Assembly: GCA_011800155.1 (NCBI GenBank)
Contig: CM022373.1
Location: forward strand, 2,356,001-2,420,000
DNA length: 64,000 nucleotides
DNA from: Flammulina velutipes
Taxonomy: Eukaryota > Basidiomycota > Agaricomycetes > Agaricales > Physalacriaceae
Direction: 5' to 3'
The position numbers were made by a program, and so were the translations under genes. The notes under the pieces are model-generated. The model was given only the letters and a program-made list of their open reading frames with translations, did no database searches and was not told the DNA's origin. This document shows, piece after piece, positions 21,569-34,266 of the stretch (its first letter is position 1; every line of letters begins with the position of its first letter).

Positions 21569-23874
21569 TGTAAGGTTATGAAGTGTCTCTGTCTCCCCTT
21601 TTCTTTTATATTGCGCTACGCCACTTGTGTGAGCTCATCCATACTCCCAAACATGACGCGTTCAAGACGCGTTTGGAAGTGACGTCGACTTCGGTGCGGT
21701 CCGAAGGTGCCTGAAGGGTCTAAATGTCAATCCCTCGACATAATCACGCTCCTTCGCGTGATGCAGGCCAATCTAATGTATTGAAAACAAGATAAAAGGC
21801 AAAGAGCAACTAGTATTTGATCCCACATTCCTCTTCCTCTCACCTCTATGTCCTCGTTCATTTGTTAGCGCCACGGTCAAGTTGCCCTTCAACGGTACTC
21901 TCTTCGGACGCCACAACTCTTGCTGTTCAGTTTCTTTCTCATATCTTATGAGGCGAGAGGATGCTCGAGTCGTGGCGGCCGCAAGGGTTGCCGTTCGAGT
22001 GTTTCTACTGAGCGTCAAGCAATGATCTCGAGAACGAGAAGTTTCTTTGTACTATCTTTGTCTGCTTTTGGTGGCCTGGGACCGGGAAGCTATGTCTTCG
22101 TTTCCGCTCCCCCGTTCTGATTCATAGAACACTCATGAGCTCGTCTAGGGTAACGAAGCACCTGCTAGCCTCTGGACCGGATAGACCTCGTGTCCTTATC
22201 TTTACTCTCCCTCAATCTACGCTGGCTCAATGGCAAATCTCTTAGGTGACAACTGTCTGGGTATTCCGCAGTTTGCTATCCGCCGAACTGCGCCGGCGCC
22301 CATCGCGCTCAATGGAGCATTGATATTGTAGGAGGAATTGTGTATATCAAGCCACGCTGAAAATTCTAGGCCGTCGCATCGGACAAAGAACGATTAACCC
22401 CGTTGCTATCATTCTTCTTGCATCGGTGTGGTAATTGTATGCACCGACGATACTTCTTTCTCGTTAGCATCCCACGTACGTCGGGCTTTGAGTGCCGTGT
22501 TTGAGCTTGCGACCTCTTGCTACCGCATGATTGGGTGCGCTGACTTTGATTGACCGATGTCAGAAACAAGTCAGAAAGCTTCGAGGATCAATTTGATGAG
22601 AGACGAGCGTGGGAATACTTATGATGAGCCAACTTGACTTCTTAAGAGCTCCGAGCCGACGTATCGACGCCCATGCTAGTTTCCAGTTGAAAGATAGTAT
22701 GGACCTGGATTCCACTGCACACGCATATGCGTTCATGATGAACACAGAAATGACACTCTGCAACCCGGCGTCTCCGCTTTTCTGCCCTATCTGCCAACGA
22801 CATCGGAGAAACGACGAGGGTGCGTGCTTCCGACGGTAATATTTTTCAACTACCGGGGCCAGAGCAGCTGCTATCTGTCGATTTGGACCGTGGTACCGGT
22901 AGAAATGTCATTAGCCGAAAACATTACTATGTAACAGTCAACGCGTTAAGCCACAATTGCAATACTCAACATTTATAGCAGGACGAGAGCTGAGAGAATG
23001 TAAACCCTTGTATGTTATTTTGGGGAGCTTCTCAATACAAGATTTTCTAGGACTAGAACTCTCAGCGCCACATACTTCGAAACTTATCAACTCGTGGTCA
23101 CGCCATAATAGAGATGGCTAGCGTACTTATTCAATTCAATTATTTGACTTTGTCAACTCTAACTATACGATAAATACTGTATACATATCCCCAAGCTGGT
23201 TTATGACATTTGCCCAATAGTGGACTGTGGCGCGGGAAGATCACGGATTCTTACCATTTATGACGAATTGGCGAGTACATTTGTACACGAGGGGAATCAG
23301 TTTGTCCTAGGCCTTACAGAGTGTAGGCAACTGTATATTGATGTCCAATATGCAGTTATGGATCACCACGTTCCACGACACCCAGGATTCCTTGTAATAT
23401 CCACAAAGTTTTAATACGGTAGTCAAGTGGTGCTACGAGTATAGGTTTCGTTGCCGTCATGGTAGATTCTCCCCGCTACGGCCCGCGAGAGTCTTTACGA
23501 CTGGCATATGATACTGTGCCATTCATCATGAGACTCAGACCAAGCTTTGGACTTGGCGTGTTTTCTTTGAATTATGCCAAATATATCACGTACTGAAAAA
23601 ATGTTTCAGCTGCAATGTTTAGAAATCTGGTTGGAAGATTGACTCATACGAATAGCTGAGCATCTTGGGTGTTCTTCAATGTATGCAAAACAGTACTCCC
23701 AGCGCAATGCTCAATATTTACTCGCGCCACATGAATAGTGTGGGAATTTGATGGCTTTTGGCATTGTTGCTTTACCCGGTCGGTTATTGAAGACATGACA
23801 ATGCCGGTTCTCTCTTAGTCTCCTACTACTTAACGTGTAACCGTCACTAATCAACACGTACTATCAAATTCAGA
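21569..23874. other. 2.3 kb gap with no gene recognised
   Basis: I find no open frame here with coding character, no splice-compatible exon chain, no tRNA and no terminal repeats. Base composition drifts more AT-rich to the right. Some short open frames are present but have no family resemblance. It could hold old, fully decayed sequence or a non-coding RNA that I cannot see. Confidence 0.4.
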
Positions 23875-26083
23875 ATGCGCATCGACGAAGGATTGCAATT
23901 CGTACTTGGATTCTCTCTCTTTCTCCTTTAATAACTACTGACGATGAAGCCTGGTAGCCCATCTTGGATGAAGGACATCCATTCCTCTCTGACCCAGTGC
24001 TACCAGCGCTACTGAAGAGGCTGGTACCGGCTACGTCTGTGCATCTCCCAACGGTTTAATGCAACATCTGAAAACCTTTCAGCGTTCTGACAGATGTCGG
24101 GTCTGACCTCGTGAGATTCGGAAACGATGTATCTTCGAGTTCGTATCCGTCTCTATACCATATGGCTAATTTCTAACGTGATATAGGTATCCGCGACCTT
24201 GGGGCGCGTGTGGCACCGCCAACCTTTGTCCAATATAACCAATGGGGGCATCGTATCGATGACCTCCGGTCCAGTGAAGGTTTCCGCCTCATCAAATCTG
24301 TCTGTCAGAAAGAAGGCATTCCAGCCATTTTCTACGAGCGCAAGTATGGTGAATACAGTCGAATCTATGGCTTTACCAAACTGGCAATGATCTGTGGAGA
24401 TTCTCATATGGTCAGTTGAATTGACTTGCGTTTATCTCTATGAATGTACTGAACGACAGATCATGTAGGTTCTGTGCCCTTTGAGTATGACTGATGGTGC
24501 CGCTAGAGTCATCGAGCTTAGTGGCACTCAGGGCATGAAAGACCACATCTTTCCGAGGTTGATAAGGTGACCATTGACTTCTCCCATATTGAAACGTCCT
24601 GGGTTAAAGTACCCTCTCAGTCGGGATACCTCGTACGCCTTCGTTTCAGGACAATGGATGACAGAGGTAAGCTCCGGCGAATCTTCATGGCCTGTAACTT
24701 GGGATTTATTGGAACCTTTACAGCGACCTGGGGGCTCCGATGTATCACTGACAGAGACTGCGGCCAAATCCGCTGGGAAAACCCATACACTTGGTCCCCA
24801 ATACTCACTGAACGGATTCAAATGGTTCTCTAGCGCGACCGAAAGTGACATAGCGATCGCTTTGGCGCGGACAGGCACTCTTGATGCCGGATCTCGGGGA
24901 CTATCTCTCTTCCTAGTTCCCCTTCGCACCCCTCTGTTGCGCCAACCTACTGATCCCACGCCACATGCCAACAGCAACAAGATATTCGTCCATCGCCTCA
25001 AGAATAAGATCGGAACCCACGCAGTACCTACGGCGGAGCTATCTCTGGAAGACACTGAGGCCTACCTCATCGGCGAATTCAACCAAGGTATCAAGAACAT
25101 ATCCCCAGTCCTCAACATAACCCGTGTATGGTCGGCTGTCGGCTCAGTTGGCTACTTGCGTCGGGCTCTTGCCATCGCCACGGCATACGCCAACTTCCGT
25201 ACCATCAACGGTGGCAAGCAGCTTCTTCGTGACACACCTCTCCACGTTGCCCAGCTAGCCTCAGTCAACTTGACGTACAGGGCTCTCGCCCATTTGGTGT
25301 TTGGTACCGTCGTGTTGCTAGGAAAAAGCGAGTGCGGGACGGCTACGCGGGAGGAGGCTGCAAGGCTGAGGGTTTTGACCCCGATGGTGAAAGCGTTTGC
25401 GGCCGAGAAGACGTCCGGCGCGATTGAAGAAGCGATGGCCTCTATAGGTGGTCAGGGATACATGGAAGAAACGCAGATAGGCCGTTTGTTGAGGGATTGC
25501 TTGGTTGAGAAGTACATTTGTGTTCCCCTTCCTTTGGCCACGCTACTTAACTCCACAACAGGATATGGGAAGGCACTGTGACCGTCCTTTCCTTGGACGT
25601 CATTCGTGTCTTCAAAGACAGGTCCATCCTGGGAACCTTCATCTCTGTGAGTTTCATTATCATTGTATTCTCTCCGAATACAGTTGAACTTATCTATAGT
25701 GGGGCGAAAATATCATTTCGTCGTGCCCTTCCGATTACACTGAAGTCACTCAGTCGTTGAATGTCCTACGAAATGCCTTGGGACACCTTCATTCCGCGTA
25801 TCAAACAACGCATTCACTCATGCCCCGTCCAGCCGTGATCCTGATGGGATATGTCGTATCCTCATTGTTCCTGCTCGAACAAGCGCTATGGTCCCATGCT
25901 ACTAATCAATCCGAAGCTCAATTAGACGCGGAAGTCTTTAATCGATGGTCCTCAGAAACAGGTATGCGGGCGGCTATCGATGATGTTGTTCGAATTCAGA
26001 ATCAAGGCGGGGTCGGCCAAACTCAAAGATCGAAGGCTGACAGTAAGATAGTATTTGGCGCGGAGAAGAGTGCGAAACTCTGA
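23875..26083 (+). CDS. AidB-type acyl-CoA dehydrogenase family protein
   Basis: A nine-exon gene (23875-23901, 23958-24034, 24083-24138, 24187-24410, 24469-24566, 24621-24666, 24724-25511, 25562-25646, 25700-26083) coding for 594 residues. It belongs to the acyl-CoA dehydrogenase superfamily, AidB-like branch: FAD enzymes whose true substrate is often unknown. Blocks: AMICGDSHMVLCPLSMTDGA, FVSGQWMTERPGGSDVSLTE (flavin/substrate region), YSLNGFKWFSSA, RLKNKIGTHAVPTAELSL, LNITRVWSAVGSVGYLRRAL, and EEAMASIGGQGYMEE then VEKIWEGTVTVLSLD, which carries the usual FAD-contact and C-terminal signature. No peroxisomal SKL ending is present (ends SAKL). Early exons were placed by phase; they give MRIDEGLQF and FLSDPVLPALLKRLVP, fitting the family's start. 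Confidence 0.9.
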
Positions 26084-26325
26084 ACTGCCTAGGATGGAAG
26101 TACTATGACTCTAGTATTTTCAAGTTGATAGTACATTTAGGTTGTGTTACTACAATACGTTACATAGCAGGATAAATAAGGCTCTACCAAGCAATGTGGG
26201 TCCGTACAGACAGCTATACGACAACGACGAAGTGCGGCTAGAGATACAACAAAACGAGAATGAATACAGATGTGCATGATCGAAAACAAAAGGAAAGACC
26301 AAAAGAGAGAAAATAAATGGAGATA

Positions 26326-28787
26326 TCACTTCTTCGAAGGAGGAATCCCAGCCTTACGCTGACGGACACTCATCTCCGCTAACGAACCCGTCCCAAGTCG
26401 TTCGATATCCTGACAATCCGCCGGATGCTGATCCTCGCAGTGCTTCAGAAGTTCCAACCACGGCGCCGTGACAGGAAACTTCACTGGGGGCGTCCGTGGA
26501 ATCATCTTCATACACATCTTACACACCAGCTCCTGATTCCGTGTCTCGTACAGCAATTGCATGTGCTTGATGCCCAGCCCCTTCTTAATAGGCGCCACTT
26601 CAGCTTTTGGGACAGCATGACTCGGACCGGGCGTCGAGACATTCGATTTCGGTGTCGTAGAATTGGATAAGGAACTAGTCCTGAATGGTTCCCGCTCGCG
26701 TTCCCGTTCCCGAGGTGTCTGTGCTCGCGCCTGCATGCGAAGGACGGTAGGAGCAGGATCCTGACGTGGGGAAGGAGCAATAGTGGGAGACGCGAATCGA
26801 TAAGCTGACTGAAGAGGAGGTCGTTGTTCCTTGTCGCTGTCCCCGCTCGCACTGACCTCTCCATCCTCATGGACCTCATCTACCACCATAGGAGCGACAG
26901 ACGGAGGTCGAGAGGGTGCACGTTCGACTTTCACTGATTGCTCACGACTGCTGGCCCCGGGCGTGTCCTGGTAGGTTGTCTTCGTCACTTTTGACGAAGA
27001 AGATAAAGTGGAAACACCTTCACCCTCATACGTCGTCCGACTACGTTTGTAAGGCCGTACTGTGTCTGGCTCAGCTTTAGTGTTGATGGCAGGAAGATCC
27101 AGAGTAGCAAAACGAGGTAGGGAGTGTTGCGGCTGGGGCTCAAGCTTTGGTTGAGGACCCAAAGTAGAAGGAGGCGGAGATAGAGCGCCTACGGGATGGT
27201 CGGAGGGAGCGGCAGTCCTTGAGGGTGCACGAGTCTGGTTATGAGAAGGGGGAGAACGTGGTTTGGTAGATGAAGGCCGAGCTGGCGTCGAAGTTGTCTC
27301 GACTTCCATACGTCGAGAGGACGTCGACGAAGATGTGGAGTCTTGACGAGAGAGTCCAGGAGCCATGCCACGTTCATTTGGTCTCCGCCTCGGGGGATGC
27401 GGATGTCTGAGAGACGGAGATGAGGTTGGTTGGTTCCTAGGCGAAGATGATGGATGGACAAAGGGAGAGGATGGCTGATTGTACGGAGAATCCGTTGCCT
27501 GTGCAAGAGGTTTGCTGTTTGTATAGGGATCCTGATGGGGGGATAGTCGGATAACCCGCATGCCCTGCTGTTCACTGGCGTGGCGGCGTGATTCATCGGA
27601 ATGACTTGAATTCGGGGTTGGAGGCTCTTCCCGTTCACGTTTGACGGAAGGCTTGACTTCGACCTGCTGTGGACGCCGCAACCGGTTTATTTCGCTTTCC
27701 AGGGACCTGATATGCTCGCTCGCGTTCAGGAACTGAGCTTTGCATCCTTCGAGTTCCACGCTGAGTCTGTTGGCGACGCTTCTCGCCTCATCCCTTTCCC
27801 TCCTCAGTCTTGCATTGGTGGTGTCCGCTGCTGAAATTTCTGATCTGTGCCGAGCATCTGTATCCTGATAGATACGCGTCAACTGTTGGTGCACCATATG
27901 AACATTGGTGTTCCACGCCTGTTCGAACAATGCTTGAACCGGTGCGATTGCCTGTGCTGCTGCTTGTCGTATATGAGGCGGTGTAAGCGCGCCTGTTCTA
28001 GAAACAACGCGCGGAAACGGTTGATTGGAATCATTGGGAGTTGCAGGTGATGGCGAAGTTGCGGAGATAGGCGTGTGTGGAGGGGCAGATTGGTCCGAGT
28101 GTCGACGTGACGGGTGCTGTAGAGGAGGACGTGGGATTGTCGCATCCACTGTATGGCGGCGTTCTGGGACTGGGGATGATACAGATCCCCGTGAGGCAGG
28201 TCGTAGTCGTGGTTGAGCACCATCGTACTGGAAATTGAGCGACGAAGCGGGTAAGAGATTTATGGGGCGATGCTAGGAAGAAAAGGTCAGGTCAGATACG
28301 AGGAGTATAGAGCGGCGAACGCACGTCTTGAGGGGCGGAGACCGACCCACGATGATAAGGAGCGCCCATACTGGTATCTAGTCGAGTCTTGGCAGGTCCT
28401 AGAGCCGCTTTCGAAGCTTCCGGATGTCCAGGCGTCTTTATGGTGGCGGAAGTGGGATTTCTTGACTGGGGAACTGGTTGTAATCTTGGCTGCTACAGCT
28501 TCATTCAGTACGCGCGCATTGTTAGAAAAAATCATATGACGTACCTGATTCGCCGGAATATCCTTGTGCTGTTCGACAAAGCGGATGGCGGGATAATAAG
28601 GTTGTTTTGTGGGTCCCGGTGCGAGTGTGTGGTATGCTTGAACGCCATTCATCTGATGTCTTCTGTCGTCCAAAGTTGTCGCCGTTACGTTCATAATCGT
28701 TCCACCGGTATTTCGTGAAGTAGATGGTTTTGGATGAGGATCGAGCGCGTTTTTAGATGGACGTCCGGTGTCTGTCGAGTCATTCAT
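26326..28787 (-). CDS. Ser/Pro-rich coiled-coil protein with C-terminal Cys/His motif
   Basis: A three-exon gene (28787-28545, 28489-28325, 28272-26326) coding for 784 residues that I do not recognise. The first ~200 residues are Pro/Ser/Arg-rich. Residues ~240-340 form a charged coiled coil (FEQAWNTNVHMVHQQL; RLRRERDEARSVANRLSVEL; EHIRSLESEINRLRR). A long disordered Ser/Pro/Arg region with basic clusters follows (KRERE, PRRRPNERG, RPYKRSR) that would suit nuclear import. Near the C-terminus is CKMCMKMIPRTPPVKFP and then WLELLKHCEDQHPADC, a C-x2-C ... H-x4-H arrangement like a degenerate zinc finger. A chromatin- or DNA-binding role is plausible but inferred only from these features. The start at 28787 is the first in-frame ATG. 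Confidence 0.75.
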
Positions 28788-30777
28788 CGTGAAAGAGTTG
28801 AAATGAGGCGTTCGCCTCGGCGTAAAGCAATTCCAACCAAGTTAAAGAGCGTGTATAGCGTCGAAAAGCTTGCGAAGAAAAAGAAATAAAGGTGTTGACG
28901 AAGAAATGACACGTCGGGCGAGGAAGGTGTAAGTGCGAGCGTTGACCGGCATTTATATACTTGTTGAATTTTCCCACGATACTACTGGCGTGCTCAAGTT
29001 TTCCCCATTCGTCGGTCCTCTTCTTCTGTATCCAGGGATCAGTTTCTGACAGCCAAAATGGGTTGAGGACCTGGTGATGGACCGATGTTCTCTAGTACAG
29101 TCTGCCTTCGCTGGGTTCAATTGCTTTGGCCTCTTTCATTTGCCTTCCTTCGTTGACGGGGTGTGGTCAACGCATGTTCTACCGCACTTTACACCTGTTC
29201 TTTTACTCCCGGCTACCCACATCTGGAAGATCACTACTCATTTCCATCACACGCTCTGCCTCGTGGAGTACACGACTCTACTCTAACGTGATTCTTCTCC
29301 CTAGGTGTACTCTTTACTGCGGCTGCATTGGGGATATCAATCTGACCATATGATCATTCCTACTCTCACGATAACATGAATCAATGGTGTGTTGCTCTGT
29401 TCCCATACGACTCTGCGGTCCGTGAACAGCCTCGGATCACTGGCAACACTCAATACGCCGATCCATACCGCTTCTAAGCCCCCTTTGTCCTGCTTTCTGC
29501 CGTCAAGTTTGCACTCGTGGTCCTCTTTGACGGCATACTGGTCCCTGGAACATTCCGAGAAGACATACATTCACATGATGGCCCGATGACCAGATGCTGC
29601 TGGAGGAGAATCCCAGAATATTTGGGAGGATTCAACCTTTCGCAGCAAGTCGACTTACATACTTACAATGATTCGCAGGCCTGGAAGTATACATAGACTA
29701 AAAGCGTTCAGCGTCAGGTAATCTATACGTAAACGTCTCCGAGGCTCTCTCCTACGCTGATGTGGCGCATGATCTCATAGTACTTATCCCATAGTCACAT
29801 TGAAAATACGACAGAGCCTTGAATTTTTCTTTCTTTATCTCTATCAAGATATTTAGTAGACCTATACACTTTCAACCTCCAAGAAGCATCTTTGATATCG
29901 ATGAGACTCGCTACTACTTGCTCGTTCCCTTCTTTCCAAATTTGAACAACCAACCCCTTCTTACTTTCTTCTATGCGCATCTCTTCTTTCTAGATCCTTT
30001 AAGCTTCGGTGACACTGCTGGTGCACGCTCGTATCCATCGGCTTCATAAAATTATTATTGAAGGCTTTCTGACGCCTCGGACGGTGTTAGCGAGGGTAAT
30101 GGCGTTGAGCGTGTGTTGCTATTTTTTTGGAATGATACCTCACTCTGAAAACAATATCCTAGCTTTATCAGCACGCCATCGCCTTTTCCCACCAGTAGAT
30201 TTCCTTACCCAAAGTCACAGCCTTCGTAGATAAGAGCAGTAGAGCAATTGCCTATGGCTTCTCGCGTATGACCTTCTATTCTCCGCAGTGATAGAATTGC
30301 ACGATTATCTACGATGAACATTGATACTTGAAGATTGTGCGCCACGTTAGAAGCACTTCAAGTGAATGATGTGATAGAAGGAACTCATCCAATTCCTCCT
30401 TCGAGTCGTTCTTCTCTGTCCTATGATTGGCATATGATCCTATCACGCTCAACCCATGGAGAGATCGAACAGTCCTGGATAGACTGGTGTCTCTGAAGTG
30501 TGTCTGCCGGTGCGTGGCGTCAACGACTACGACTCCGATATTGACAGTATTGAGCATGGGAAGCTGCGGGAGGTCTTCATTAGTTACATTGATAATAATG
30601 AGCAAGACATATCGCCAGTCATCAAGTCAAGTCAAGCTCGACTTAAGCAAGTGAATTCGCATGATGCAATCACACACTAGACCTCGTTCTGAGGATCCTC
30701 CTGGAATAGAATACAGATGATACCGATAGGCAGACAGCATACTATACAGTGATGGCTTACTTGTTGACTCGTTCTTG
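28788..30777. other. 2 kb gap with no gene recognised
   Basis: Several short open frames exist on both strands but none has coding character or forms a splice-compatible series. The left ~250 bp is the promoter of the Ser/Pro-rich gene. The rest is AT-leaning with pyrimidine-rich runs. No RNA gene or repeat stands out. Confidence 0.4.
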
Positions 30778-32729
30778 TCATTGTACAGTATACATCTGCA
30801 CAGTCAAGTCCTCGCTCCCCGGAGTAGCATAATGAATCTCCACCATCAGCTCCCTCGAATTGGTCTCGCTTTTCTTGCAGTAGAACGTCCCTTTCACCTC
30901 GGTACCCTCCTCGACAACGATCGGCTCGTGCAAAAGGAAGATGGTCTGCTTCCAATGCGTAGGTATGCTCTGGGGGCCAGTGCTGAAACTCGTCACTTTG
31001 TCCTTGTCGAGGCCGAAGCTTGATCTCCTTCGAGGAGATGGTTTCCCTCCCACAGGCCAAACTTCTGCAAGCACTACTTCATTTTCCTTGGTCACCTTGA
31101 CTTTCTCGCTGGGAGCGACGGGCTTTCCTGAAGGCGTGAAGAAGGTATCGAAGTAGAGGATGAAAGCTGTGACTTTCGTTCGCCTCTCTACGGTAGACGT
31201 GAGGTAGAACGGGGAGGAGAAGCCGAGCTGGCGGGTGGTGATGTCGCCCAGGTAGAGATCCTTGACGGTGTACGGCGTGCTGAGGATGGCGTCTGGTCCG
31301 ACAACATCAATGATGGCCTCCTTATAGAGTTCACCAGACATCGCAGAAAGATCGAATCCTATCGGGTAGTCAGACAGCTATCCATATACATCATAGGTGA
31401 AAATATCCGTACCGTATACATCATTCCAAAAAGTTACGCGGTCCTTCAATATCTCAGATGCATCGCACAGGCCTAGCATCATCTTGCACTGACTTGGCGC
31501 CATGATACCCCCGGGCTTTAAGAATCGGTCCCGCGCATTCAGCACAGAGTCCAGCATCGACTCATATAGCAGGGCATAACCCATCCATTCGGAGACGATC
31601 ACGTCCACCTTCTCCGGAATGTCTAGATCCTCGACTTTGCCCCGCATGACAGTGATGATGTCTTCCATACCGTTGGCCTTGACGATCTCTCGTGCTTTCT
31701 CCGCGATGTCGCTGGCATCGACGGCGTAGACCTTTTTGGCACCTCCCCGTGCAGCGAAGAGAGATAGGATGCCCGTTCCACATCCAACGTCGAGAACGAT
31801 AGCGTCTTCGAACACGGAAGGATTGGTGAGAAGATATTGGGCGTAGGTTGAGGTTCGGACTTTGTCTTGAATCATGACAGCATGTATATCTGGATGAAAA
31901 GTAAGTATACATGGTGTAGAAGCATCGGCGAATACCGACCATTCGCTCCGTAGCTCTCAAAGTAATGAGTATCATCATCTCGTGGTGCTGATGCTGAAGC
32001 GGAAGATGGGCCTGCAGTTGCTACTTCGGCAAAGCTAGCAATGTCAATCTTTTGGGAGATTAAGCCGCGATATTCCTGAAACTCTTGTTGCGTCCGCGCC
32101 AGTTTCTTTTCGAGAGCCTTGATTTTTTGAGCGGGATCGGGGCTTTCAGCCTCATCATCGGAATCAGACCAATCACCAGACTGGAATTCTGTTGTGGAGG
32201 TTAGAATCGCGCACATAATAAAGACTAACACGCACGAAGGAGGGGATCATCTTCGAGAGCCGGGATGAGATACTCGTCGCCTGTAAAGAAAGGCTCGGAC
32301 CCAGTCAGTTTGGCGACGTCTGCGGCTGGGGATTTCTGAATATTACAATAAGCGAAATGGGCAGGAAGAGAATGAAACTGACTTGTTTTCGGATGTAATT
32401 GATCAGTCGAATGCGACCGTAATTATCAAGGCCTAACAGATTGGGTTCATGAATTCTTGAACAAGACGGTGTAGAAAGAACACACCGAGCTTTGTGCACA
32501 CCTCTGTGAGGTCAAATCCATGTACCGAATTGTCGTAGGCCAGTGAGTCTACGACCGTTGGGAACGTTTTGCCATCGAAGAGAGATTGGCAGGGTTGTTT
32601 GGCGGAATCCGAGACCCAGTCGTCCCAAGTTTCTTCCTCTTCTGAGCTCTCGCTGCTCGAATCTCTGAGAGCATCGTCGCCATCTGCGACAAAATCGTCT
32701 GTTGCTTTCCCTCGTAAGTGGATGCTCAT
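30778..32729 (-). CDS. PRMT3: Protein arginine N-methyltransferase 3 (PRMT3)
   Basis: A six-exon gene (32729-32486, 32432-32383, 32335-32236, 32188-31940, 31889-31413, 31358-30778) coding for 566 residues. PRMT3 is a cytosolic type I arginine methyltransferase that dimethylates ribosomal protein S2. The catalytic core is complete: VLDVGCGTGILSLFAARGGA (SAM-binding), VYAVDAS, the double-E loop SEWMGYALLYESMLDSVL, and the THW loop PTHWKQ. The N-terminal block WDDWVSDS ... YGRIRLINYIRKQ is the PRMT3 signature, but the C2H2 finger in it looks degenerate: only one Cys and one His of the usual four ligands are obvious. The linker EDDPLLQF matches PRMT3. An insertion (SPRRRSSFGLDKDKV) before the THW loop is Ser/Arg-rich. 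Confidence 0.95.
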
Positions 32730-33439
32730 TGTCGCAGATAAATGAGGAAATCTGAAGCTGAAAATAATGATATGCACGTGATTACGCCATTTCTCCTTTC
32801 TCCCATCATGACCCCGTTTTCTCGACGATAACTCTTCTCGGGTACCAACCTTGCAGCTCTTTATCTGAGTCGGTCACTTTTTGCCGTACTGGTCCACCTG
32901 TCGAGCTTTGGGCGCGGAGACTCCTTGAATGTCGGGTTGAAACCCTTCTACAAGACTTTGCTCCGTTTTACTACATCATCACAAGACTCAGAGGCACAAT
33001 CTTCGAGGGCAAATCAATCCGAGCATGCTAAACTAAATAGGACGATTGTCGAGCTGCAATCTACCGACTGTCCACTTCGTTTCTACGTAAGTACTACGGC
33101 AAACTGCGGAGCGCTATTATTGTTCAAGGACGCTAATAACTTTGCTATCGTATGTAGCGTACCACAAAACCTTCGCCTTTTCTGTGACTTTCCTTTGCGC
33201 CTGGAAGGGCTGCTTTCGCAAGACAGATGTGCCTCATCTCCTTGATGGTCTGGCCAGACACCAATTATTACTGAATTACCTCCCCTGGACCTAGCTGTCA
33301 ACTCCAACAATTCCGAGAGCCTCGTCGGTGACCAGTGACCGCCTTCATCTCATCTATGCTCTTTCACCAGCGTATAAAATGGTGGCAGATTCTGTAATTA
33401 AGTCCCATCGACTATTCGTTGATAACTTTGCCTCTAAGC
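32730..33439. other. Divergent promoter region, PRMT3 and secreted protein
   Basis: This region separates two divergent genes. A TATA box (TATAAAA, 33373-33379) lies 61 nt before the start chosen for the secreted protein. A few open frames here are short and show no family resemblance. Confidence 0.45.
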
Positions 33440-34266
33440 ATGCATTTCTCAGGCGAGCTTTGCATTTGCGCTGGTCTATGACTATCTCTTACCTATACCC
33501 ACAGGCTTGCTCGCTGTACTCGCATTCATCGCCTCTGGCATCGTTAGCGCCGTACCCGCTGGTCAGTGCTCGTCTTAAATTTATTGTCTACCTGCTAATT
33601 TCCTGCTGGACGCTTAGACGTTAGTGCTCGCGATATTGGCATCGAAGCCCGAGCCATTCCCGACCTCTCTCTTGACTTCGCTCAGTGGATTTGGACGGGT
33701 GAGGAAGGCTCTCCGGGAGGTGGAGCTCCAGTTGGATGGCGTGGGTTCCGCAAGAACATCAGCCACATCCAAACTGGCTGCCCTGTCTGTGTGACCTTCG
33801 CGATTGCATCGTATGTTGTTTCTCTTCGTTCTGCTCTTTACTGGTATTGATCATGCCTGGCAGCGACAATGGGTACATCGTCTACGTCAACGGAGAGGCA
33901 GTGGGCGACAACCTCGCTAAAGTCGGTAGTACTCTGGCTTTCCTCCAGCTTGATGTCTACAGCGTGGCGCTCAACCCAGGAGGTGCCAATGTCATCGCGG
34001 TCAATTCCACCAACATCGGATCAGCCGCTTCTGTCGTCGTCACAGGTATCGTCCAGTACGGTGATGGCTCGGAGGAGGCGTTCGTCTCTGACAACAGCTG
34101 GTTGGCGTTCCCCGGTGCTTCGCCTCCTGCAGGATTCCAAAACCCATTGTTTGTCGACGCTGGATGGACTCCGGCCTCTCAGCAAGGGTTCATGGGGAGT
34201 GGACCGTGGGGGGATCCTTCTATATTGCCGTTCACTGGAACGGAGTGCCAGGTGTTCACTTCTTGA
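33440..34266 (+). CDS. Small secreted protein with rhamnosidase-N-like fold
   Basis: A four-exon model (33440-33452, 33505-33561, 33618-33810, 33864-34266) coding for 221 residues. Splicing a 13-nt first exon gives MHFSG joined to LLAVLAFIASGIVSAVPA, a clean signal peptide; this needs a GC donor (GCGAGC), so the first exon is less certain than the rest. The mature part carries WIWTGEEGSPG, VGWRGFRKNI and IASDNGYIVYVNGE, a pattern like the N-terminal beta-sandwich of alpha-L-rhamnosidases (carbohydrate-binding type), but no catalytic domain follows. Likely a secreted sugar-binding or wall-associated protein; this is inferred from the short motif. A TATA box lies about 60 nt upstream of the start. 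Confidence 0.65.

Noticed and set aside
22609..22839. Small open frame with a C-P-I-C-like piece
   Set aside because: The rest lacks any zinc-finger pattern, no splice partners are found, and the surroundings look non-coding.
24035..24082. In-frame stops suggesting the acyl-CoA dehydrogenase gene is broken at its 5' end
   Set aside because: A GTCTGT donor and CAG acceptor remove them in phase and give a sequence that fits the family.
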